64,000 nt of DNA from Trema orientale (lineage: Eukaryota; Streptophyta; Magnoliopsida; Rosales; Cannabaceae): the NCBI GenBank assembly GCA_002914845.1, contig JXTC01000265.1, forward strand, positions 314,865 to 378,864. Direction: 5' to 3'. The notes under the pieces were generated by a model that saw only the letters and a program-made list of their open reading frames with translations, was not told where the DNA came from and did not search any database. A program made the position numbers and the translations under genes. Within the stretch, counting starts at the first letter, position 1, and every line of letters starts with the position of its first letter. This document shows positions 54,934-64,000 of the stretch, one piece after another.

Positions 54934-55830
54934 ACAACATAGGTATACTTGTAGAATACATAATACGCATGTTCTTGCAATTAGATTGAAAATTATATGA
55001 CAGATGGTTTCATACTTGGCGCCTCAATTCTTTAATAATCATGTTCATTCAGCTAGCTAGTTAACTGTACTATATATATAGCTTGTTGCATATATTTATG
55101 AAGAGTAGTAATGATAGGGACACTAAAATTATATACCAGAAAATTACACTAGTGATGTGTCATCATTTTCGGCCTTATAATTTTCAACGGTGTAGTCCCA
55201 CTTTAAAATAAAAAGTAGTTAAAATACAAACCACATTATTTAGTGTAAGTGTTTGGTACAAAATTTTGATACCACTATCGTTACTCGTGTGAATATTGTT
55301 CTTACATCGAAATTGGAATGACCTATTCGTGTGAATATTGTTCTTACATCGAAATTGGAATGACCTATTTGTAAATGCATTAACTTTAGCTGACAATATG
55401 TCATGTTAAATAGTCGCTGTGTAGCCATTTCTAGCAGTTACGAACCTGCACTAAAGTTGATAATTAATGATGTGACTTAAAAATTAAAAATTAATCACCT
55501 GCATGGAAGTTGATAATATACAAAAGAATAATAATTACATGTAAAGACATACGGCATACCCTTTTCCAAGGATTCGTGAATCGACGTTACACCTTTTGCA
55601 TGCGATTAAAGAGACGCATCACATCATAGATATATACTTCTGCTAACTAAAGCAGTCACCACTGGACCCAGCGCGTATTATATGTAGAAAGAGATATCCA
55701 ATAAAATTAAAATTTGCTTTAGAAAAAGCAATTATAAAGCCACTTTCGAAGTTTTTCTCTTTTTTCTTGTTCTCGTCCAAATAATTGAAACCTCTTACGC
55801 TAATTTAGTATTAGGACTTGCAATCCCTTC
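54934..55830 (+). repeat. Segmental duplication unit C: 3' flank of a third module
   Basis: 55,541-55,810 aligns with 36,121-36,430 of unit B (for example ACCTTTTGCAT, CTAAAGCAGTCA-ACTGGACCCA and CCAATAAAATTAAAAT), 55,460-55,510 aligns with 35,375-35,415, and 54,940-55,000 resembles the unit A kinase 3' flank at 15,700-15,760. It begins exactly at the single-N join, so any kinase or peptide gene to its left is missing from this assembly or was replaced. No coding sequence is left in it. Confidence 0.7.
55286..55369. repeat. Two perfect tandem copies of a 42-bp unit
   Basis: CGTGTGAATATTGTTCTTAC... ending in GAATGACCTATT, twice in succession. The antisense open frames across it are a by-product. 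Confidence 0.85.
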
Positions 55831-56816
55831 CCTTTTATGAGGGGGAAAAAAAAAATTTGAACAAACAAAACTGGTTGCAAATCTATTTTGGAAAAGTACC
55901 ATGTTTCTGGCGAATACACATATTGACGAACCACTACAAAAAAAAAACCTTCTAGCTACAAAAAAATAAGTAGCTAAAAGTATATTTTTAATAGCAAATA
56001 ATTATTTTGCTACCAAAAAAATTGGTAGCTTGTTGGTAGTTATAACCCCGTAGCAAAAGATCATTTGCTACCAATAAAAAACTTAGTAGCAAAAGTCATA
56101 TGCTTTCTGCTACCAATAGTTGGTAGCAAAAATTTGAAAATTTAGTAGCAAAGAGATCAAAATTTGGTATATATACAACCATCTTACTACCAAAATTTAG
56201 TAGCAAATGCTATAAAATTTAGTAGCGGATAATATGGTGTCTAATACAACCAAATCAAGCATTAGCTACTAGATAATTTTGTAGCAAAAAAATGAATAAT
56301 AAATTTAAATAACAAAATTACAATTTTAATTTTATGATTTTACGATTATTACTATTTTTTATTATTTCTTAAATTAATAATCTGTAATTCTTTAATTATT
56401 TAGACATCTAAAATATAAAACATCAAAATTAAACAAATTAATTATAAAATTAATGTTACGCAAATCAATAAATATATGTACACATAAGAATATGATAGTG
56501 TAATTTAAGATTACAAGAATCGATTGTTTACTAGCTAACCAAATCGAATTGCATCCAGATCAAAGAGAAAAAGAACATTGATTTTTTTTTCTTTTTGCTA
56601 TCTTTTTTTTTTTCAATATACTTGTTGAAGTATTTTCTTCCCACTGCACCTCTGCAACTATGTTCCAAACTCTGGTCTTCCTCAATATCCATTTATAGCA
56701 AAAAAAGACTGCAAGAATATGTTACCCGTCAAACAACGTAAGAATATGCAAATACTTATACATTACAAATAATACAATATTGAAAACGAAAAAATGAAAT
56801 TAAAATAAAAATAAGA

Positions 56817-58722
56817 CACTACAAAGAAAAGGGGTAGTAGCGAGAATAATTGTTCTTGCTAAAAGCCCAAAAGTCCTCACTGGAACTAATAGTGAGGACA
56901 ATGTCCTCGGTAAGCATTCTCACAATAGCTACGTCGCTACTGTTACAGGACATAGTCCTAGCTAAAGGTAATTAGATTTTTTTAACAAAAATTAATAGAT
57001 AATGACCAATATCCAAAAGAAATAACATAAATAGTATTTTAGTAACTCTCCCCATCATAAACATCGTGTTTTATAGGGACTATAAAAGGAAATTATTATA
57101 AAATTTAACTTCAACCATTACTAATGTTTCTTTCACTTTTACAATAAAAGCAAAGATTAACAATAAAAGAAATACAATTCGATGGAAAACAAATTGGGAA
57201 TATTCACCAAAGTCTCAGTACAAGTTTTTATACCTAATTGCCTAAAGCATATGGACGTCCTTCAGTTTAGAAGTTATACCACAAATTAACCTTGCAAATA
57301 ACCTAAGAAGAACACAAATTTATTAGTAAATTNNNNNNNNNNNNNNNNNNNNNNNNNNNNNNNNNNNNNNNNNNNNNNNNNNNNNNNNNNNNNNNNNNNN
57401 NNNNNNNNNNNNNNNNNNNNNNNNNNNNNNNNNNNNNNNNNNNNNNNNNNNNNNNNNNNNNNNNNNNNNNNNNNNNNNNNNNNNNNNNNNNNNNNNNNNN
57501 NNNNNNNNNNNNNNNNNNNNNNNNNNNNNNNNNNNNNNNNNNNNNNNNNNNNNNNNNNNNNNNNNNNNNNNNNNNNNNNNNNNNNNNNNNNNNNNNNNNN
57601 NNNNNNNNNNNNNNNNNNNNNNNNNNNNNNNNNNNNNNNNNNNNNNNNNNNNNNNNNNNNNNNNNNNNNNNNNNNNNNNNNNNNNNNNNNNNNNNNNNNN
57701 NNNNNNNNNNNNNNNNNNNNNNNNNNNNNNNNNNNNNNNNNNNNNNNNNNNNNNNNNNNNNNNNNNNNNNNNNNNNNNNNNNNNNNNNNNNNNNNNNNNN
57801 NNNNNNNNNNNNNNNNNNNNNNNNNNNNNNNNNNNNNNNNNNNNNNNNNNNNNNNNNNNNNNNNNNNNTTAGAAGCATTGATAGCCGTATGGAAAAACCC
57901 AAATATCTGTAGGTTTAATAGAAAATTAGGCAATGACAAATGCAAAAAACTTTCAGTATCTGATCACAAATACAAAAATAAGAGGGAGCAACAAAGACAG
58001 AGATCATGCACCTTAGTAAAGTACCATGAATGAAAGGATCAGGGCAATTGCAATTTGAAATCGAAAATGTTCAACTAATTGAAAAGCTAAAAACTGCTAA
58101 ATTAAACTACATGACCAATTTGAGGGAATCAATCACTGAATCCAAATTAAGAACTACTGATGATCATCACAATAAATTTAAATAAATGAATCTCAATATA
58201 TAGAGGCATTTAGATTCTGGTAAATAATATACTGCCAAACAATGGCGTTTTTAGAGAGAGGGATTGTGCAGATAGCCAGCTAAAGAAGAAAGGTGGACAT
58301 GGGGGTTATCAGCTGAAAAGGGGAAAAAGTAGAGATGGGGCGAGAGAGTGATGAAATGGGTCAAGGAAGATGGTAGCTAATTTCGAGAGAGAGACCTATT
58401 TTTAGAGAGAAGGGAGTGAAACGGAGATAATTTCGAGAGAGAGAGAGAGAAATCTGTTTTCGGCAGAATGGCGTGAAACGGCTGGGGAAGAAGACGATCG
58501 TAAATGGTTTATAGTCGGTTAGGTCCCGAGGACATTGTCCTCGGTAATGCGGTGATCCCAAAATAAAATTTCGCATACGCGCGTATATCTCCTTCGTCCG
58601 AGTTTTAAAATTTTGCCAAATTGCAAAATTTTATACCGAGGACAAAGTCCCGCTAATACTAGCATATAATTACACTGAAAAAAGTGTTTATAATAATCTT
58701 TTTGCTACTAATGCTTGTAGTG
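56817..58722. mobile_element. Second CACTA element nested in the first
   Basis: Starts CACTACAAAGAAAAGGGG and ends ATGCTTGTAGTG. Its own subterminal motif is a palindromic CGAGGACATTGTCCTCGGTA (near 56,893, 58,527 and 58,637), different from the TAGC repeats of the outer element. The flanks AGA and TCT do not form a direct 3-bp duplication. It carries the N gap at 57,333-57,868 and a GAGA-rich stretch (58,380-58,460) that on the minus strand looks like a CT-rich plant leader. Confidence 0.65.
57333..57868. other. Assembly gap (536 N)
   Basis: A run of N inside the nested CACTA element. Open frames that cross it are artefacts. Confidence 1.
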
Positions 58723-59399
58723 TCTAATTAAAAATATATCTAAACAAAAATATAGAAAATATACACGTATTTGACAATAAAATATGCAGTAGCACAAAAT
58801 TTGCATAAATTTAGCTATAAGAAATATTTTAAATTTCAGCTGCCAAACTATTTAGTAGCCAAAAATTATTATTTGCTACTAACAATTTTCGGTAGTCAAT
58901 AACCCATTAACCTACTAAATTTCACTAGTATTTTATGCTACCAAAAGTTATTTTGATAGCCAAAAATATTATTTGACTACCAAAATTTTAGGAGCCAAAA
59001 GATTTGGTCTCATTTGTATTGTTTCCTCTATCAGAACTTTCTGCTACCACAAATTGGTAGCAAAAAATAATTTATTGCTACCAATATATTTTAGTAGCTG
59101 AAAATTTGGTTGCCAAAAGTCTCTTTTCTTGTAGTGAACGTAATTAGGTTAGTGGAAAAGAAGTGTTCTTCAAGGTTAGAGAATAATTTCACGTTATTAT
59201 GTTTTTAATGAATATAAGAGATACTAAGGCCATAAAAATTTTATTGATAGACAAGAGACAAAATATGTTATCGATTACTTTTAACAACATTCATTAACCG
59301 TTGTTAAATCATGTGTTATTATGATATTATGAAAACGAAACACAACATTCATTACATGCTACTTTTATTTCTTCTGTGTTGCTATTTTGGTTGTCTCAT

Positions 59400-61598
59400 A
59401 AAATTATAAACGACCGCACCGTCGCCTGGCCACTTGGAGGATTTCCACTAGTCTCTTTGGATTCGTCTCATCATGAGCTTCCATTCAAGACCCTTCTCAC
59501 ATCCTAATTCACCGGCGGTGAGCATTCCGTAATTTTCGTCAATTTTGTAACCGATTTGTGGCATTTTTATAATTGTTTTTGTGAAGTTGTTTTTATGGAC
59601 GTAAAAGTTATATGAGGTGATAGAGAAAATTGAATTATGAATAAATATGGTAGTGTTATGTTGCATTGATGTCCAGTTTAAGAGAAATCTTGAATTGAAA
59701 AATGTGATATTTTTCTAATTTAGAACAAAAAGTAGTATTTTTGTAAACTAAACATAGTATTGGGCTAAAAGTCTTACTATTGATATTGGGCCTTGGGCTG
59801 AGATTAGAAAAATGGTATTTTCTGATATATTTATGAAAAAAATGGCACTTTTATAAATAACCAGCAAAGTTGATATTTTTGCAAATACTTTCAAAAAGTG
59901 ATATTTCTTAAATAATTCGGTGATAATGATATTTTCTGAAATATTTTCATAAAAGTGATATTTTTGTAAGTATTTAGGAAAAATAATATTTTTTAAATAC
60001 TTTGAAAAAAGTGACATTTTTGTAACTTTCGAAATTATGGCCCAATTATAAGGCTTGGGACCTCGAAACGAAGTTTCGACTTCAAATTTAGACTTAATAA
60101 GGTCGAGAGACGAGCTTTGATATATAATATTGATATATTTTGAAGTGACACAAATTTCGAGACACGAGGCTAGTGAAAAGTCCCATTTTACGTGTCACGA
60201 GTCAGATTTCGGCCCAAACTTATTGTAGTTGAGTTATATATCTAATCTAACTAATTTAGATGCTAGGAAGGCATTGGTGAAATCTGTTTTACCATTTGAC
60301 TCTCCTTTGAAAAAGTCAACCTTTAAAGTAAGCAAACGGGACCGGTGAAACCACTTCTTGAGCACCAAAACAACCAACGTAAAATTCTACGAGCGTTGAT
60401 AGCATGACATAGTTATTATCTTGAGGTAGGGGTTCAATTACCTAGTTTTATACCTATCTTGATTTAAATGTACATTCTGATTGATTTATGAAAAATCGTA
60501 AATAATACAATGGTTTGATAAATTGATGATAAAATATAGGGTTATATTGGGATTAGACTATGTAATTTTTATACTTATTTAAAAACTATAATTATGGGGT
60601 GATGTAACATATTACTGCCCATGTTATAGTAAATCGCAGAATAATGCCAAAAGAAATTTTAAAGCATGATTTGATTAATTATTAGATGTATAATTATTAT
60701 GAACTATTACATGTTGCACATACCATAGGATCACATACATAAATTCTATTATTGCATCATGGTAGTTTAGATTGCTGGTGAGTTGCTGCAGTATTAGGTT
60801 AAAGACCTAGGAACCCGCACGTGGTTTAGCTGATACACCATTAGGTTGTATCATGATGTTGGGTACCTTTAATAAGGGATATTTATAAAGCTGTGATGGG
60901 AGAATGAAAGCTCACTCATATACATTAGTTGATATATAATATGTACAATTATGTGGTTTTGTTTGAATGTGAGGATCAAATATGATTTTTGAATACTTTG
61001 TGATCCTAGTTTTCCAAATCGATTTGGCAAAGGTATTAACCATGTAAGTTTGAAAAAATTGTATCCATTCAAAAAAGTAATTGAATTCTTACTGAACATG
61101 TGAATGCTCACCCTCTCTTATTTATCCCTTTCTAGGATTACAGGGGCAAGATAGACTTTTGGTTAGCTAGTGCAATACTAGAATTGTTCTTCACAATCAT
61201 GTCCATTCTATTGTATTCGTATCTCGTTGTAGATTCTCTCCTTCTCTTCAATGATTATTTAGCCATGTTTTAAATATATTTACAACTAAATGTATAAGGG
61301 AATTTTAAATCATAATTATTAACTTTGTGATTTGAGGATATTTTGGAAATTGTAAAAAGAATTAAAAATTTTGATGTTTGGCTTTTTAGCATGATACTAA
61401 ATGAGTAATTTCAAATGGTGAAATTTAATTTATGGATGATTCTTATAGATTTTCTAAGATTGACGTTTTCTTCCACAAGTTGTCATTTTCAAAGGATTTT
61501 AAAAAATAGAAACTTTTTCACCACTTCGTATAAATATATTTACTAATTTATAATATAAAATTACTTTTTTGTCTCTGGCTCGATTTGGGATCGTGACA
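59400..61598 (+). mobile_element. LTR-like block, second copy of the 17.3-kb family
   Basis: Blocks shared with the complement of 17,322-20,086 include GAAGTTGTTTTTATGG-CGTAAAAGTTATATGAGGTG, the ladder of TGATATTTTTGTAA-type repeats (59,800-60,030), GAG-CGAG-TTTGATATATAA and TTCAATTACCTAGTTTTATACC. It ends GGATCGTGACA at 61,598. The start is uncertain because homology fades before about 59,500. No gag-pol is present. Confidence 0.6.
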
Positions 61599-62602
61599 TA
61601 AATAATATTTAATGGAGTTATCTTAGCCTAGAGAAGTTAACTCTGATCTTCTTTTCAAGAGAGAATCAGCCATCAACAAGCAGAACTAGAAAAGTAACAA
61701 TTAATTCAATTACAATTTATTAGCATTATTTTTTTCTTTTATTATTTCTAGAACTCAAAGGGAATCAATAGTAATTTGAATTGGATCCGATTCAAATCAT
61801 TTTGACAATTTCAAACTTCAGCAGATATGCAAATAATCTCTTTGCTTTCCCATATGACTGTCAACAACTTACAAGTATTTGTGACCCCCCATAAAAAAGG
61901 GAAAAAAAAATGCCTAGCCTCTGTTGAACGGTGGTGGTCAGAAAAGATGCAGATGGCTAATACAATTCTCAGATCTCATATATAGCTTTGAAGTTCTACT
62001 TACCCATTTCAAGAACTATTAGTAAGACAAAGACGAAGCCCCCTCCAGCCAAAAAAAAAAAAAAGATAAGAACAACAATAACAATAACGTAAATTTAAGC
62101 AATTTTACATATGGGTTTCGTCAATTTTTTTCTCCTTGTTTTAATAATTTCTCGTGATTTTCTTGAAAATAGAATATTTTTGGGGTTATGGGTTTTGGTT
62201 CTTACGGTGGTTTTGATAAGAAAAAGTAAATAACTTTGCTTTGCCTTTTGATTTTAGGAGTCTTATCAGTGGAAGAGAAATCAAAGGGGGTTGCCGACTT
62301 GGCCTAAAGTGTATATAGGGAAGGCCGGAGTCTAGAGGCTTTTTTCTCCGTCAGTTTTTTTTTGCCTCTGTTAGCAGAGAATATTGACCTTTTATTTGTT
62401 AATAAAACTTTAATAATGTGTCAAAATTCGATTGGTGAGACAGATAATATGAAAGAGAAATAAAGATAGACGATCCGGATGCCTCATTAATTGGCCATTT
62501 TTTTTTATCACTTAGAACTAAAATAGGAGGGTGCACTGGACAAATATTTTATCACACGTGCTAGGACTTATAAGGTCTCATGAATCGGACATTTTTTATC
62601 AC
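61599..62602. other. Intergenic stretch, no supported gene
   Basis: A 39-codon ORF from the ATG at 62,111 (hydrophobic, MGFVNFFLLVLIISRDF) exists but has no family resemblance. A block at 62,455-62,490 is the complement of sequence near 11,282 (GGATCGTCT-TCTTTA), hinting at a shared element. Confidence 0.4.
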
Positions 62603-63385
62603 TTAGGTTGCATTTGGTTTGAGAAAAAGAATCAGAATCATAATGGGAATTATAATGGAATAGAAAATCAGAATAGGAATAAGAATAATATTTCATTGTT
62701 TGATTGAAAATAGGAATCAATATTAGAATAAAAATTATTTTGTTTGGTTAGATATTAGAATGGAATGAAATCAGTAGTATATTGACTAGAATACCTAAGT
62801 TTCTAAAATTTTGAAATTTTTTTTTTGTCAACTATATGTACATTTATATTTACTATTTTATTTAGGTAAAAAATTATAATCTATTTTCAATTATTTAATA
62901 ATATTAAAAAATTAATTCATATTATTAAAATCAAAATGGACAAAAATTACACTATGTTAAATATGTTTATTTAACTCTTAAATAAATAAAAAAAAAGTGA
63001 TAATTGGGTAACTATTATTATTATTTTTTGAAATAAGTTGGGTATGTATTATTAACACCTATGTATATGTATGTATTAATAAAAAGTGAGCTGAAGGTGA
63101 GTGAGGGCCTAAGAGAGACAAAGTTTTAAGGAAAAAAAAAGTAACTTCACTTTTTTACACACCAATAAAGAATAGAAATTTGATTTATTAGGAAAATTAT
63201 AGTGTAATTCCAAATATACTAAATGGTAGAATTCTAATTACAAAGGAATTCGAATTCCTAATCTTAAATTTCAAACCAAACATTAGAATGAGCCTTTTAC
63301 TGAAATAATCTTTCTATTCAAAGTCTCATTCCAATGAACCAAACGTGGCCTTAGAACTAAAATAGTAGGGTGCACTGGACATTAT
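62512..63385 (+). repeat. Short direct repeats flanking the Harbinger-like MITE
   Basis: CACTTAGAACTAAAATAGGA, then GGGTGCACTGGACA, occurs at about 62,512-62,545. The same sequence resumes right after the MITE (TTAGAACTAAAATAGTAGGGTG, then CACTGGACA, to about 63,385). A short local duplication preceded the MITE insertion into the TTA of the second copy. Confidence 0.65.
62606..63350. mobile_element. PIF/Harbinger-like MITE with TTA target duplication
   Basis: The left end GGTTGCATTTGGTTTGAG is mirrored by the complement of the right end (GGCCACGTTTGGTTCATTGG). TTA occurs on each side (62,603-62,605 and 63,351-63,353). GGAATG/CATTCC repeats fill the subterminal regions. It has no transposase. 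Confidence 0.75.
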
Positions 63386-64000
63386 TCTCTTAAACGTTTT
63401 CTTTTGGCATCAATACCAGTATAAAAATAAAATAAGAAAGAAAAAAAAAACGGCTGTGTTTTCCCCAAATTATCTCCTTCGTTAAAAAACAAAAAACTGC
63501 TGAAGCATCTTAAATTGTAGTTAAAAAGAGTTAATTCATCTTGACCGTACGCAGAGGCGGACCCCCCTGGATTTTTGAACTTTTCTTCCTATATATAAAC
63601 ATACATATATACTATATATATTTATTTAAGGGCATATATATTTTATATTAAAATCCTTTCATCTAAAAATTATTAATTTTACTTTCATATTTTACTTCAT
63701 TCAAAAATTTAATTTTGGTTATTTATGTCTTTAACAAATAATATATATGTAGTTTTGAGAACAAAAATTCCATTTAAATGATATACAAATTAATTCATGA
63801 TACTTTTTCTAAATTATTTTATTTGTATATTTCATTCAAAATTAAATTATAGTTACTTTTCTAATCCTTAAAAAATACTATATATCTATTTTTATATTTT
63901 TTTCCTTTGATTCTCTTTATTCTTTTTATTCATCTAGATTTTTCTTATCCCTAATTTCTATCAAAACTTTTTTGTTTCTAAGAATTTATTATTAATAACT
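63386..64000. other. AT-rich stretch at the right edge
   Basis: GCAGAGGCGGACCCCCCTGG at 63,551-63,570 resembles the terminus of common GGGGCGGA-type plant repeats (compare 195 and 1,108), so a repeat may begin here and run out of the window. No gene is seen. Confidence 0.35.

Larger units (their letters stand above)
55932..59136. mobile_element. Non-autonomous CACTA element (outer), 3-bp target duplication
   Basis: Starts CACTACAAAAAAAAAACC and ends TCTTTTCTTGTAGTG, flanked on both sides by AAC (55,929-55,931 and 59,137-59,139), as expected for CACTA. The first 370 and last 370 bases are packed with TTGGTAGCAAAA / GCTACCAA subterminal repeats in both orientations, the kind of site bound by CACTA transposases. 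It contains another CACTA-type element and an N gap. No transposase is seen. Confidence 0.85.

Noticed and set aside
57286-57945. Long open frames across N
   Set aside because: They consist almost only of unknown residues over an assembly gap.

Overview
This is nuclear DNA from a flowering plant, most likely a eudicot. It is very AT-rich between genes and full of plant-type transposons: Ty1/copia and Ty3/gypsy LTR elements, CACTA elements, several kinds of MITE, and a tRNA-derived SINE. The only intact host genes I can support are four: two intronless malectin-type receptor-like kinases of the CrRLK1L (FERONIA) family, and two small secreted-peptide genes that look like RALF precursors. I cannot name the species.

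The host genes form a repeated module: a RALF-like peptide gene, then a CrRLK1L receptor kinase gene, both on the plus strand. Unit A (about 1.3-15.8 kb) holds the peptide gene at 7,209-7,622 and the kinase at 12,798-15,407. Unit B (about 20.7-36.5 kb) holds the peptide gene at 24,168-24,587 and the kinase at 32,381-34,996. Homology between the units runs through the noncoding flanks, so this is a tandem segmental duplication, not two independent insertions. Part of the 3' flank of a third unit (unit C, about 54.9-55.8 kb) can be recognised, but its genes are not in the window. CrRLK1L proteins are known receptors for RALF peptides, so the locus looks like physically linked ligand and receptor genes that were copied together. 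The kinases are conserved. The peptides share a conserved pro-region but differ sharply in the mature C-terminal part, and both lack the YISY motif and the second cysteine pair of canonical RALFs.

The space between and around the units is mostly transposon. Unit A carries MITEs, including a hairpin and a long foldback element, each with a clean 9-bp target duplication. A copia gag-protease fossil follows the first kinase (15.7-16.7 kb), then a 2.8-kb LTR-like block (17.3-20.1 kb) with a SINE inside it. Unit B is interrupted by a decayed CACTA element (27.4 to about 31.7 kb) and a probable retroposed sequence (35.4-36.1 kb). From 37.5 to 46.3 kb lies a broken copia element with long LTRs. From 48.8 to 54.9 kb lies a broken, young gypsy element of the Tat type on the minus strand. 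From 55.9 to 59.1 kb lies a non-autonomous CACTA element with a second CACTA inside it. At 59.4-61.6 kb there is a second copy of the 17-20 kb LTR family, and at 62.6-63.35 kb a PIF/Harbinger-like MITE.

The window is a draft assembly. It has N gaps at 20,487-20,722 and 57,333-57,868, single N joins at 39,070, 41,398 and 54,933, and one ambiguous base at 10,715. A 1,045-bp sequence is repeated exactly on both sides of the N at 41,398 and is almost certainly an unmerged overlap.
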